Source: Gemmatimonadota bacterium
GTDB lineage: Bacteria > Gemmatimonadota > Gemmatimonadetes > Longimicrobiales > Gaopeijiaceae
Assembly: GCA_030428885.1 (NCBI GenBank)
Contig: JAUIEJ010000001.1
Span: forward strand, 310,001 to 374,000
Direction of reading: 5' to 3'
DNA: 64,000 nt
Under the pieces are notes generated by a model. It was not told the DNA's origin. It saw nothing but the letters and a program-made list of their open reading frames with translations, and did no database searches. Below, piece after piece: positions 8,764 to 17,592 of the stretch (within the stretch, counting starts at the first letter, position 1; each line of letters opens with the position of its first letter). The translations under genes and the position numbers were made by a program.

Positions 8764-10175
8764 GGGCGACGCGGTGGTGGGTCCCCGTCTTCCTGTTCGT
8801 TTCGGTGGGCCTGGCCCCTGGGCCCCTGTCGGCCACCCGGGGGCCCGCCGGCGCGGCCCAGGACACCACGGCGGTGGACGATTCCCTTCCGCCCGACCCG
8901 GCGGCCGTGGACTCGGCGGCGGTCGACCCCCCGGCCGACCCGGATCCGCCCCCCGAGGCCATCACCCAGGAACGCTCCGACGCCGACGAGACCGTCCGGA
9001 ATCGGCTTCAGGCCATCTTCGACCGGGTCCCGGCCCTGGCCGAGGTGACGGTGGAGGTGGAGGCGGGCATCGTCCGTCTCCGGGGCACCGTGGCCGACGG
9101 CACCGCCGGAGAGCGGGCCGTGGCCCTGGCCGAGGCCCAGGACGGCGTCCAGTGGGTGGACGACGGCATCCGCCTCACGGCGTCCCTCTCCGAACGTCTC
9201 GAGCCCACCTGGCAGCGCCTTCGGGACCTGGGGTACGGCACCGTGGCGCGCCTGCCCCTCCTGGCCGTGGCGCTGGCCATCGTCCTCCTGGCGCTCCTGG
9301 CGGGCACGGCGTTGGGGCGGTGGGGCGGCCCGTCGTTCCTCCGGTCCCGCAATCCGTTTCTCCAGAACATCGTGGGGCGGGCCATCCAGTCGGCGGTGGT
9401 GCTGGCGGGGATCCTGGTGGCCCTCGATCTCCTGGAGGCCACGGCCCTGGTGGGTGCGGTAGCGGGGACGGCGGGTCTGGCCGGATTGGCCCTGGGCTTC
9501 GCCTTCAAGGACATCGTGGAGAACTACCTGGCGGGGCTCCTGCTGGCCGTGCGGCGCCCCTTCGACCAGAACGACCACGTGGTGGTGGAGAACTTCGAGG
9601 GAAAGGTCGTGCGTCTCACCCCCCGGGAGACGATCCTCATGACCCTCGACGGCAACCACGTGCGTCTGCCCAACGCCACGGTGTTCCGCAGTCCCATGGT
9701 GAACTACACCCGCAATCCCCGCCGTCGCTTCCAGTTCGACGCGGGCATCGGACCCGTGGACGATCTGGCCGTGGCCCGGGAGACGGGCATCGAGGTGCTC
9801 CGGGAGATGGAGGGCGTCCTGGACGATCCCACTCCCGAGGCCCTGGTGGTGGAGTTGGGCGACTCCACGGTGACCGTGCGGTTCATGGGGTGGGTGGACC
9901 AGCGCCAGGCCGACTTCGGCCGGGTACGGAGCGAGGCCATCCGCCTGGTGAAGCTGCGGCTGGAGGCCGCCGGCGTCTCCCTCCCCTCGCCCGAGTACGT
10001 GGTGCGCATGGCCCGGGAATCCCCGGCTCCCGAACAGCCGGCGGCCGCGCCCCCGGCCCCACCCCCCGAGCCCGACGAGACCCAGGCCGACGTCTCGGTG
10101 GACGACGCCGTGGATCGCCAGATCGAGGAGGACCGACGGGTCAGCGGCGAGGAGAACCTGCTGGGCGGTGCCTGA
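8760..10175 (+). CDS. BON-domain mechanosensitive channel (MscS family)
   Basis: This is a predicted small-conductance mechanosensitive ion channel with a periplasmic BON domain. The 471-residue protein has a signal or anchor (WWVPVFLFVSVGLAP), a Pro/Asp-rich linker, a BON domain at about 75-140 (VRNRLQAIFDRVPALAEVTVEVEAGIVRLRGTVADG), two or three membrane helices at about 155-245, then the MscS core: GLALGFAFKDIVENYLAGLLLAVRRPFDQNDHVVV, the beta domain FEGKVVRLTPRETILMTLDGNHVRLPNATVF, and a C-terminal acidic/Pro-rich tail. The GTG at 8760 overlaps the kdtA stop by 4 nt and has GGAGG 5-9 nt upstream. The coupling suggests channel and LPS synthesis are expressed together. Confidence 0.9.
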   Translation: MRATRWWVPVFLFVSVGLAPGPLSATRGPAGAAQDTTAVDDSLPPDPAAVDSAAVDPPADPDPPPEAITQERSDADETVRNRLQAIFDRVPALAEVTVEVEAGIVRLRGTVADGTAGERAVALAEAQDGVQWVDDGIRLTASLSERLEPTWQRLRDLGYGTVARLPLLAVALAIVLLALLAGTALGRWGGPSFLRSRNPFLQNIVGRAIQSAVVLAGILVALDLLEATALVGAVAGTAGLAGLALGFAFKDIVENYLAGLLLAVRRPFDQNDHVVVENFEGKVVRLTPRETILMTLDGNHVRLPNATVFRSPMVNYTRNPRRRFQFDAGIGPVDDLAVARETGIEVLREMEGVLDDPTPEALVVELGDSTVTVRFMGWVDQRQADFGRVRSEAIRLVKLRLEAAGVSLPSPEYVVRMARESPAPEQPAAAPPAPPPEPDETQADVSVDDAVDRQIEEDRRVSGEENLLGGA

Positions 10176-10184
10176 GGGGCGCCC

Positions 10185-10619
10185 TCAGATGCGCTGGTGG
10201 TCGGGACGCCAGGTGACCACCGCGGCCTTGATGCTCTTCGTGTCGGCGAACTCGCCGTCCAGGACCCGATCCACCAGGTCGGCCAACTCGCCGTCGGAGG
10301 CGAAGCGGAGGGCGATGAGCTGAGGGGTGGTCAGTTCCCGGGCCCGCACCCGGAGGCCGTCGGGGAGCAGCCGCTCCATGCGAAGCCGTTCCTCCAGGCG
10401 GATCACCCGGTCCTGGACGCCCAGGGGGAAGAGGCGGGCGAAGAGGGCGATGATCACCACGCCCACCGCGAACAGCAGCCGCATGAGGGCCTCGACGGAG
10501 AAGTCCGAGACCAGGGACATCCCGAACCACGCCGTGGGAATCAGGAGCAGGGCGGTGGCCACGCGGTGGTAGAGGAACACCATCTTCGCGTGGTTTTCGT
10601 AGGACTGGGGGGCGGCCAT
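10185..10619 (-). CDS. DUF6526 family small membrane protein
   Basis: This is a 144-residue protein of unknown function. It begins AAPQSYENHAKMVFLYHRV, the short polar head with NH typical of DUF6526 proteins. Two membrane helices follow (VATALLLIPTAWFGMSLV and LMRLLFAVGVVIIALFARLF). A conserved soluble tail has RVIRLEERLRMERLLP and LTTPQLIALRFASDGELADLVDRVL. The family is seen in Gemmatimonadota, Acidobacteria and Bacteroidetes. It is convergent with the MscS gene, 9 nt apart, and stands alone. No catalytic residues are recognisable. Confidence 0.78.
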   Translation of the reverse strand: MAAPQSYENHAKMVFLYHRVATALLLIPTAWFGMSLVSDFSVEALMRLLFAVGVVIIALFARLFPLGVQDRVIRLEERLRMERLLPDGLRVRARELTTPQLIALRFASDGELADLVDRVLDGEFADTKSIKAAVVTWRPDHQRI

Positions 10620-10646
10620 GGCGGACGACTCGGTGAAGGGTTGAGG

Positions 10647-12074
10647 TCAACGGGGCGACGGCACCGGGGGACTCCCGGCGGCCGTGCCCGACCGGACGGC
10701 GATGTAGGAGAAGTTGAAGCACATCTCCTCCAGGGACCCGTACCCGCCGTAGACCACGTCGCCGGTGGGATTCTCGTAGGTGCACCGCACGGCCAATCGC
10801 ACGTCGTCCAGGACGTCCCGGCCCAGGACCTTGGGCTCGGTCAGGGTGAAGTCCCGTTGCCACGCCAGGTTCCAGCGAGGCACCGACAGAAGGGTCTCCA
10901 CCTGTCCGGTGTCCCAGGTCAGGGTCACCTCGCCCGAGTGGCCGAAGGAGTGCATGTGGAGGTTGGCGGAGTGGATCTCCAGGGCCTGGATGCGGTCCTG
11001 GGCCACGCCGGTGAGGGCCGAGACGTACCCCAGGAGCGACCCGAGGCGATCGCCCACTTCGAAGCTGCGCCGGGCGCCCGGGGGAATCACCATGGTGCCG
11101 GAGCGTTCCGACACCAGCCAATCGCCCCGGGTCTGGGCCAGGTGGATAGCAGGCCGCTCCACCTCGGGCGCCGTGATGAAGTCCAGCCGAGTGTTGCGAT
11201 CCCGCTCCCCGGGGGCGTTGGACGAGTAGTAGTGCATCTGGACCACCAGCCCCGATCCGGGATCCATGCGGATGCCCGTTCCCTCGGGAAACACGTGGCC
11301 GTCCATGCCCGGAGCCCAGTGGGCCAGCCAGAAGTTGGAGTTGCTCATCTGGCGCAGCCCGTCGGGGTAGCGGGCCTCGTAGGCCGCCCGTACGTCGCGC
11401 TGCCCCAGGCGGTCGGGAAGGGCGCCGCCGAAGCACTGGTATCCGGGGCCGTCCTCCTCGGCTTCGAGCTCCCGGTACCGGTCCATCATGCCCGGGGTCA
11501 CGGCGTACACCACCACGTGGTGGGCCACGTTGCGGTTTCCGGGATCGGCCCGGAACCCCGTCACGTAGGCGGGTTCGTCTCCGGTCCAGTCCACCAGGAA
11601 GCAGCGGTAGTCGTCCGACGCGTCCTGGTCGGGCAGGTACCCCTGGCCGGGGAGCACGTCCAGGGCGAGGTCCGGGGCGAAGGTGGGGTGGCCGTCGGGG
11701 GCCGGCGCGGGTCGGGGGTCGGGCCGGGGTTCGCCCCGGGGGTATCCCGCCTCGGCCCATCGACGCACCAGGGCCAGTTCGGCCTCGGCCAGGGAGCGGT
11801 CGCCCCGGTAGGTCTGGTGGCCCGGCTCGGCGAGCCAGGGGGGCATGCGCCGGTCGTCCACCATGCGGGCGATGAGGCGATGGCGCTCGTAGGCCGCCTC
11901 CGGATCGTCCATGGACCAGGCGATCCCCCCCTCGGTGTGGCAGCCCATGCAGGCGTCCACCAGGAGGGGCCGGACGTCGGCGTAGTAGTCCTGGGCGGCG
12001 CCCGGGAGAGGAAGGCCCGCGAGGGCGGCCAGGGCGAGCCCGACGAGGCGGGAGACGGCGGTGTGGGGAGGCAT
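10647..12074 (-). CDS. Secreted cytochrome c / copper type II monooxygenase-like protein
   Basis: This is an exported two-part protein related to ascorbate-dependent copper monooxygenases (dopamine beta-hydroxylase/PHM fold) with an N-terminal c-type haem motif. A signal peptide ends near LPGAAQD. CMGCH lies at residues 42-46, one CxxCH. All copper-ligand positions of the DBH/PHM fold are visible: His185-His186 (NVAHHVVVY) and His281 (VQMHYYSS) for the CuH site, and His373/His375 (LHMHSFGH) and Met451 (SLEEMCFNF) for the CuM site. Haem c could feed electrons to copper in place of ascorbate; that is inference. The substrate is unknown. The ATG at 12074 opens a 140-bp gap shared with the divergent rhodanese gene. 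Confidence 0.82.
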   Translation of the reverse strand: MPPHTAVSRLVGLALAALAGLPLPGAAQDYYADVRPLLVDACMGCHTEGGIAWSMDDPEAAYERHRLIARMVDDRRMPPWLAEPGHQTYRGDRSLAEAELALVRRWAEAGYPRGEPRPDPRPAPAPDGHPTFAPDLALDVLPGQGYLPDQDASDDYRCFLVDWTGDEPAYVTGFRADPGNRNVAHHVVVYAVTPGMMDRYRELEAEEDGPGYQCFGGALPDRLGQRDVRAAYEARYPDGLRQMSNSNFWLAHWAPGMDGHVFPEGTGIRMDPGSGLVVQMHYYSSNAPGERDRNTRLDFITAPEVERPAIHLAQTRGDWLVSERSGTMVIPPGARRSFEVGDRLGSLLGYVSALTGVAQDRIQALEIHSANLHMHSFGHSGEVTLTWDTGQVETLLSVPRWNLAWQRDFTLTEPKVLGRDVLDDVRLAVRCTYENPTGDVVYGGYGSLEEMCFNFSYIAVRSGTAAGSPPVPSPR

Positions 12075-12214
12075 GGGCCCAACCTAGGCGGGGGACCGGT
12101 GCCCGGGCCACACACCGGATCCCGCCCGAGCGCCGGTGGCTTGACGAAGGGACCTCGGGGGGCGAGGCTGGCTGCGGTCTGCCACCCACCCCCCTCGCTG
12201 CGACGGAGTGCCCC

Positions 12215-12550
12215 ATGAACCCGGGCGTCCCGGAGATCGAACCCCTGGAGCTGAAGGCCCGATTCGACGCCGACGACACCCCGGTGCTCGTGGACGTGCG
12301 GGAGGCCTTCGAACGGACCATCGCCGACCTTCCCGACGTGGGTCAGCGACACATCCCCCTGGGCGACATCGGCGCCCGGGTCCACGAGCTGCCGAAGGAC
12401 GGCGAGATCGTGGTCTACTGCCGGTCCGGGAGCCGCAGCGCTTCGGTGGTGCAGTTCATGCGCGCCCAGGGCTTCGAGCAGGTCCTGAACCTCCGGGGCG
12501 GCGTCCTCGCCTGGCAGGAAGACGTGGACCCCTCCCTGACCCGGTACTAG
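12215..12550 (+). CDS. Rhodanese-like domain protein
   Basis: This is a single-domain rhodanese of 111 residues, likely cytosolic, which carries persulfide sulfur on a cysteine. The active-site loop is CRSGSRSAS with Cys69, preceded by the strand EIVVYC and followed by FEQVLNLRGGVLAWQEDVDPSL, the classic C-terminal rhodanese signature of the GlpE/PspE/MoeB-linked class. The N-terminus reads EIEPLELKARFDADDTPVLVDVREAFE, the usual substrate-side motif. GGAG lies just upstream of the ATG. The downstream glycosidase-like lipoprotein starts 30 nt after its stop, so they may form a short operon, but no functional link is evident. Confidence 0.92.
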   Translation: MNPGVPEIEPLELKARFDADDTPVLVDVREAFERTIADLPDVGQRHIPLGDIGARVHELPKDGEIVVYCRSGSRSASVVQFMRAQGFEQVLNLRGGVLAWQEDVDPSLTRY

Positions 12551-12580
12551 CCGGCTCCCCCTCCCCGGGCCCCTCCCTTC

Positions 12581-14065
12581 ATGATGCTCTCCACGGCCTT
12601 CTCGGGCCGTCGTCCGTGGTGCGTCCGCGGCCCGGTCGCCGCGCTGCTCCTGGCGGTGGCGGCCTGCTCGGCCCCCGACCCCCGTCCCGAGGGCCCCCGC
12701 TTCGCGTCGCCCGGGCCGTTGGTGGAGCCGGCGCCGCCGGAAACGGTGAACGCGGCGCCGGCGGCAGCACCGCCCGCCGCCGTTGCGGCGCCCCGTCCCG
12801 CCCGACGGGCCGTGGTGGCCGAGTCCCCCGAGACCCCCGAGTCCCCGGGTCCCCTGCAGACGGTCCCGACGGCCTCCCCCGAGCCCGGGCCCGACCGGGC
12901 GGAGCCGCCGCCGGCCGCGCCTCGCCCTGTGCCGGTGTCGCCCCCGCCCCCGCCTCCCACGGGCCCCGTGGGGCCCTTCGTGCGCCCGGCGGCGCTCCGG
13001 GGGCTCTACGTCAACGCCTGGGCGGCGGGCTCCCGGGCCCGCATGGACACGTTGTTCGCCGTGGCCGACTCCACCGAGGTCAACGCCTTCATCATCGACA
13101 TCAAGGACGCCTCGGGCTACGTGAGCCACCCGTCGGGTGTGGCGGCGATTCGGGGGGCCGGAGCCACGGGCCAGATCCGGATTCGCGACCTTCCGGCGCT
13201 GCTGGAGCGGGTTCGGCGGGCCGGCCTCTACCCGGTGGCCCGCATCGTGGTGGCCAAGGACCCGGTCCTCACCGCGGCCCACCCCGAGTGGGCGGTGCGG
13301 GACACCGCCGGGACCACCTGGCGGGACGCCAAGGGCGACGCCTGGTTGAACCTCTTCGTGGACGAGGTGCGGGACTACCACGTGGCCCTGGCCCGGGAGG
13401 TGGCCGAGCTGGGCTTTCCCGAGATCCAGTGGGACTACATCCGGTTCCCCGACGCCCCGGCCGAAATCCGGGGCTCGGCCCGATTCCCCGGGGCGTCGGG
13501 CACACAAGTGCAGGCGGTGGAGCGGTTCCTGGCCCGGGCCCGGGACGAACTCGCCACCACGGGGGTGCGCTCCACGGCCGACGTCTTCGGGGTCACCACC
13601 TCGGCACGCCACGACGTGGGGGTGGGTCAGGTGTGGGACGCCTTCATCGACGAGGTCGACGCCGCCCTCCCCATGGTCTACCCGAGCCATTTCGTGTGGG
13701 GCAGCCACGGCGTCTCGGATCCGGACCGCCACCCCTACGAAATCGTCCGAGCCTCCCTGGAGGCCGCCGTGGCCCGGAACCGGACCATCGACGGGGCGGG
13801 GGCCGTGATTCCCTGGCTGCAGGACTTCACCCGGGGCGCGGGGGCTCACCCCTACGGCCCCGCCGAGGTGCGGGCCCAGATCCAGGCCGCCTACGACGCC
13901 GGGATCCGGGAGTGGGTGCTGTGGAACTCGGGGAGCCAGTACACCGTGGAGGCGCTGGAGCCGGCCCGGGGGTGGCCCCGGGAACCGGAGATCCGGATCG
14001 GCGGCCAGGTGCTGCCGGTCTCGCGACGGGGAGAGGTCCTGGGCGAGACCCCGCCGGGTCGCTGA
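12581..14065 (+). CDS. DUF4015 putative glycoside hydrolase lipoprotein
   Basis: This is a lipoprotein with lipobox AVAAC (Cys29), then a long Pro/Ala-rich linker to about residue 135, then a TIM-barrel-like domain of the PF13200 (DUF4015) family. Diagnostic segments are LRGLYVNAWAAGSRARMDTLFAVADSTEVNAFIIDIKDASGYVSH, LYPVARIVVAKDPVL, LGFPEIQWDYIRFPD (likely the acidic active-site strand), TADVFGVTTSARHDVGVGQ, and REWVLWNSGSQYTVEAL. The family is predicted to cleave glycans but has no well-established substrate. Two adjacent ATGs (12581, 12584) could start it. The linker suggests it reaches away from the membrane surface. Confidence 0.85.
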   Translation: MMLSTAFSGRRPWCVRGPVAALLLAVAACSAPDPRPEGPRFASPGPLVEPAPPETVNAAPAAAPPAAVAAPRPARRAVVAESPETPESPGPLQTVPTASPEPGPDRAEPPPAAPRPVPVSPPPPPPTGPVGPFVRPAALRGLYVNAWAAGSRARMDTLFAVADSTEVNAFIIDIKDASGYVSHPSGVAAIRGAGATGQIRIRDLPALLERVRRAGLYPVARIVVAKDPVLTAAHPEWAVRDTAGTTWRDAKGDAWLNLFVDEVRDYHVALAREVAELGFPEIQWDYIRFPDAPAEIRGSARFPGASGTQVQAVERFLARARDELATTGVRSTADVFGVTTSARHDVGVGQVWDAFIDEVDAALPMVYPSHFVWGSHGVSDPDRHPYEIVRASLEAAVARNRTIDGAGAVIPWLQDFTRGAGAHPYGPAEVRAQIQAAYDAGIREWVLWNSGSQYTVEALEPARGWPREPEIRIGGQVLPVSRRGEVLGETPPGR

Positions 14066-14074
14066 CCCGGCGCC

Positions 14075-15883
14075 TCAGGCCGCGGGGCGAGGCACGCCGG
14101 CGAACTGGAGTTCGTGGAGGCGGGCGTAGAGGCCGCCGTGATCCAGCAGCTCCTGGTGGGTGCCCTCTTCGGCGAGTTCGCCGTGGTGCAGCACGATGAT
14201 CCGGTCGGCGTGGATCACCGTGGACAGGCGGTGGGCGATCACCAACGACGTCCGTCCCGCCAGGAGCGCGTCGGTGGCCTCCTCGATGTGGGCCTCGATT
14301 TCCGAGTCCACCGACGAGGTGGCCTCGTCCAGCACCAGGATCGGCGGGTCGAAGGCCAGGGCCCGGGCGAACGACACGAGCTGCCGCTCTCCCACCGACA
14401 ACGAGGCGCCCCGCTCGCCCAGGGGCTGGTCGTACCCGCCCTCGAGCCGATGGATGAAGGGGGCCGCGCCGATGCGTTCGGCCGCCTCCCGCAAGCGGTC
14501 GTCGTGGATGTCCTCGGCGCCGAGGCGGATGTTGTAGGCCACGTCGCGACTGAAGAGGAACACGTCCTGGAGCACCAGCCCGATGCGTTCCCGGAGGTCC
14601 CGGATGGCCACGTCGGTCACCGGGACGCCGTCCAGCAGGATCGACCCCCGTTGCACGTCGTAGAAGCGCATGAGGAGGTTGATCACGGTGGACTTGCCGG
14701 CGCCGGTGTGGCCCACGATGGCCACCTTCTCGCCCGGGGCCACCCGGAAGCTCACCCCCTTCAGCACCCAGTCCCATTCGCCGTCGTCGCGCTTTCCGTA
14801 GGCGAACCAGACGTCCCGGAATTCGATCTCGCCCCGCACCGGATCGGGAAGGGGCACCGGGTGCTCCGGGTCCCGGACGTCGGAGCGCTCGTCCAGCAGC
14901 TTGAAGATCCGCTCCGACGAGGCCATGGCGCCCTGGAGCAGATTGTACTTCTCCGAGAGGTCCTGGATGGGCCGGAAGAAGCGGCGGGCGTACTGGAGGA
15001 AGGCCGCCACCACCCCCACCGTCACCGCCCCGTCCAGGGTGCGGAGCCCGCCGTACCAGAGGATCAGGGCCAGGGCGATGGCCGTGAACACCTCCATGAC
15101 GGGAAAGAAGAGGGCGTAGTAGGTGATGGAGCGGAGGTGGGCCTCCAGGTAGTCGTCCTCGATGGCCTGGTGGCCCGCCCGGTCGGCGTCTTCCCGGTTG
15201 AAGAGGTGCACCACCCGCATGCCCGTGAAGCGCTCGTGGAGGTACGCGTTGATGCGGGCCAGGCGCACCCGGATGTCGCGGTAGGCGTCCCGGATGCGGG
15301 AGCGGAAGAGGAAGACGGCGATCCAGACGAAGGGCAGGACCGTGAACGTCACCAGGGCCATGCGCCAATCCATGCGCAGCATGGCGGCCAGAATGAAGAC
15401 CAGGGTGAAGACGTCGCCGAACACCGACACCACCCCCGAGCTGAACAACTGGTTCAGCGTCTCCACATCGGAGGTGATGCGGGTCATGAGACGACCCACG
15501 GGGGTGCGGTCGAAGGTGCGCAGGTCGAGGCGCTGGAACGTGCGGAAGAGCTCCCGGCGCAGGTCGTACATCACCGTCTGGCCGAGCCAGGTGGTGAGGA
15601 GTCCCTGGAGATACTGGAGCCCGAAGCCCAGCACGAGGGCGGCGGCGTAGGCGGCCGTCAGCCGGCCCAGCAGCGAGACGTCGCCGTCGGGAATGGCCTC
15701 GTCCAGGGCCATCTGGGTGAGCCACGGACCCACGATCTCCACCGCCGATCCGGCCGCCAGCAGGACGATGGCCAGGGCCACCTGCCAGCCGTAGGGTCGA
15801 AGGTAGGTGAGGAGGCGCTTCATCAGGCGGGCGTCGTACGCCTTGCCCAGGGCCTCTTCTTCATGGATCAGGTCGGTATTCAC
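14075..15883 (-). CDS. ABC transporter, fused permease/ATPase (MsbA/ABCB type)
   Basis: This is a half-size ABC exporter of 602 residues with an N-terminal six-helix type I exporter domain and a C-terminal ATPase. It begins NTDLIHEEEALGKAYDARLMKRLLTYLRPYGWQVALAIVLL. The nucleotide-binding domain shows Walker A (GHTGAGKST), the Q-loop (LVLQDVFLFSRDVAYNI), the ABC signature (LSVGERQLVSFARAL), Walker B (PPILVLDEATSSVDSE) and the switch His (VIAHRLSTV). The GTG at 15883 is chosen because the extension to 16060 would overlap the divergent DUF2911 gene; no good Shine-Dalgarno sequence is seen. The cargo (lipid, drug or peptide) cannot be told from sequence. It stands alone on this strand. Confidence 0.92.
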   Translation of the reverse strand: MNTDLIHEEEALGKAYDARLMKRLLTYLRPYGWQVALAIVLLAAGSAVEIVGPWLTQMALDEAIPDGDVSLLGRLTAAYAAALVLGFGLQYLQGLLTTWLGQTVMYDLRRELFRTFQRLDLRTFDRTPVGRLMTRITSDVETLNQLFSSGVVSVFGDVFTLVFILAAMLRMDWRMALVTFTVLPFVWIAVFLFRSRIRDAYRDIRVRLARINAYLHERFTGMRVVHLFNREDADRAGHQAIEDDYLEAHLRSITYYALFFPVMEVFTAIALALILWYGGLRTLDGAVTVGVVAAFLQYARRFFRPIQDLSEKYNLLQGAMASSERIFKLLDERSDVRDPEHPVPLPDPVRGEIEFRDVWFAYGKRDDGEWDWVLKGVSFRVAPGEKVAIVGHTGAGKSTVINLLMRFYDVQRGSILLDGVPVTDVAIRDLRERIGLVLQDVFLFSRDVAYNIRLGAEDIHDDRLREAAERIGAAPFIHRLEGGYDQPLGERGASLSVGERQLVSFARALAFDPPILVLDEATSSVDSEIEAHIEEATDALLAGRTSLVIAHRLSTVIHADRIIVLHHGELAEEGTHQELLDHGGLYARLHELQFAGVPRPAA

Positions 15884-15962
15884 CGGGAGAAGGTAACCCC
15901 GGGAACGCCCGAGGCCATGCGCGGATTCGGACGGGTGAGTCCCCCTCCAGGAGATCCGCACC

Positions 15963-16502
15963 ATGTCCCGCTCCCTTCGCGCCCTGCCCTTCGTGGCCCT
16001 GGCCCTCACCACGGCGGCGGCCTGCTCGGGCCAGACCATCGCCCCCTCCCAGTCGGCCACCGTGACCCAGTGGATCGCCGACGCCCACTTCGAGCTCGCC
16101 TACGACCGCCCCGTGGCTCGGGACCGGGAGCTCTTCGGGGCGCTGGTGCCGTGGAACGAGATCTGGACGCCCAGCGCGAATCTGGCCCTCCGCCTCACCG
16201 TGAATCGCGACGTGGTCGTGGCGGGCCAGCCCCTGGCGGCCGGCGCCTACTCGGTGTGGCTCGAGCCCCGGGCCCAGGGGCCCTGGCGCTTTCTGGTGAA
16301 CCGGGAGGCTCAGGTGGCCCACGCCGCGGTGCCCGACGGCGGATGGGTGCTGGAGGCCGAGATCGAGCCCCGCCGGGGTGTGGACCCCATGGAGGCGCTG
16401 GCCGTCTACTTCTCCGACGCCGACTACCGGGAAGGCGCCCTGGACATTCACTGGGGCACGACGGCGCTCCGGATTCCCCTCCTGGTGCCCGAGGGCGGCT
16501 GA
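15963..16502 (+). CDS. DUF2911 lipoprotein
   Basis: This is a 179-residue predicted lipoprotein: hydrophobic N-terminus with lipobox TAAAC (Cys21). The mature domain contains ELAYDRPVARDRELFGALVPWNEIWTPSANLALRLTVNRDVVVAGQPLAAGAYSVWLEP, the core signature of DUF2911 (normally GRKIFGxLVPYxxVWRTGANxAT). The family is a beta-sandwich protein of unknown role common in Bacteroidetes and Gemmatimonadota. The start is the ATG with GGAG about 10 nt upstream. It lies divergent from the ABC exporter across 79 bp. Confidence 0.85.
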   Translation: MSRSLRALPFVALALTTAAACSGQTIAPSQSATVTQWIADAHFELAYDRPVARDRELFGALVPWNEIWTPSANLALRLTVNRDVVVAGQPLAAGAYSVWLEPRAQGPWRFLVNREAQVAHAAVPDGGWVLEAEIEPRRGVDPMEALAVYFSDADYREGALDIHWGTTALRIPLLVPEGG

Positions 16503-16508
16503 CGGGGG

Positions 16509-17438
16509 TCAGTAGCCCGCGGCGGCCAGCGCTTCGCCGGCCCGGGGGCGACCCATGTAGTCGGCCCACCCCCGGGGCGTGCTGCGGAACTGCCCGCAGC
16601 GAGCCGAGGGGTCGGCCCCGGCCTCCAGGAGCGCCGTCACCGCCCCGGGCGCGTCGCCCATGACGGCCCAGTGGAGGGGGGTGGCCCCGTGCTCGTAGGG
16701 CGGGCGGTGGTTGGGATCGGCGCCGGCCTCGAACAGGAGGCGCAGGGCGTCGACCCGGTCGTGGCGGGCCGCGTAGACCAGGGCCATGCCCTTCACGTGG
16801 GCCACCGTCTCGGCCGCGTCGAGATCGGCGGGCCACGGCACCCGGGCGTAGTGGGCGAGCCGCGGCGCGGCGGCCAGGTCGGCGTCGTCCCGGGCCAGGT
16901 GACCGGCCAGGAGGTCGGTGTCGCCGATCCCGGCGGCGGCGATGCAGTCGACCCGGGCGCCGTAGCGGGCCAGGCGCCGGGCCGCGTCGCCTTCGCCGTA
17001 GTAGAGCGCTCCCATGAGGGCGCCGCCGTTGCGGGCGTCGAGATCGGCGCCGGCCTCCACCAGGAGGTCCATGAGGCGCTCCTGGAGGCCCGCCTCCCGG
17101 GCGTCGCCGCTGGTGGCCGCGAGCCCCAGGGTGGTCCAGCCGATGTCGTGGGGCTGGGTCGGCCCGGCGGCGGTCACGGCGTCCACGTCGGCGCCGGCGT
17201 CCAGGAGCAGGCGTGCCGCGTCGGGGAGGGTCGGGGGGAGGGGGCGGATGCGGGGATTGCCCGCCACGTGATGGAGCAGCGTGGCCCGGTGGAAGTACCC
17301 GTCCCACGGCGGCACGCGCCACGGGGCTCGGGCCGACACCAGGGCCGGGTCGGCGGTGAGGGCGGCCTCGAGCACCGTCAGGTCGCCGTCCAGGAGGGCG
17401 TTCAGGGCCGTCTCGAACCCGTCGTGGGTCGTCGTCAT
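16509..17438 (-). CDS. Ankyrin-repeat protein
   Basis: This is a 309-residue protein made of ankyrin repeats, with no signal peptide, so it is likely a cytosolic protein-protein interaction module. Repeat signatures are LPDAARLLLDAGADVDAVTA, LMDLLVEAGADLDARNGGALMGALYYG, DALRLLFEAGADPNHRPPYEHGATPLHWAVMG and AVTALLEAGADPSARCGQFRSTPRGWADYMG. The first segment (FETALNALLDGDLTVLEAALTADPALVSAR) resembles the N-terminal cap of bacterial ankyrin proteins. The in-frame extension to 17897 would overlap the divergent secreted protein, so the ATG at 17438 is used. No partner is indicated by context. Confidence 0.88.
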   Translation of the reverse strand: MTTTHDGFETALNALLDGDLTVLEAALTADPALVSARAPWRVPPWDGYFHRATLLHHVAGNPRIRPLPPTLPDAARLLLDAGADVDAVTAAGPTQPHDIGWTTLGLAATSGDAREAGLQERLMDLLVEAGADLDARNGGALMGALYYGEGDAARRLARYGARVDCIAAAGIGDTDLLAGHLARDDADLAAAPRLAHYARVPWPADLDAAETVAHVKGMALVYAARHDRVDALRLLFEAGADPNHRPPYEHGATPLHWAVMGDAPGAVTALLEAGADPSARCGQFRSTPRGWADYMGRPRAGEALAAAGY

Positions 17439-17592
17439 GGTCGGGTTACCGCCTCCGGGGGGAACCAGGAAGCCCGAGAATACGGGGGTCGACCCGGAGA
17501 CTTCAACGGCGGCGTGATCCCCCACGGGCCCGTCCCCCGCGTGGCCGGGTGATGCCCTCCCCTGCGGAGTCCCCCTCGACGTGGAGTCCCCC

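Noticed and set aside
6450-10175. 1241-codon plus-strand open frame through the SPFH gene and kdtA
   Set aside because: Only its last 471 codons, from the GTG at 8760, look protein-like (BON-MscS). The rest is Gly/Arg/Pro-rich antisense or off-frame sequence typical of high-GC DNA.
12690-12980. Low-complexity Pro/Ala stretch in the glycosidase-like lipoprotein as a frameshift
   Set aside because: The same frame carries a lipobox before it and the DUF4015 domain after it, so the stretch is a linker.
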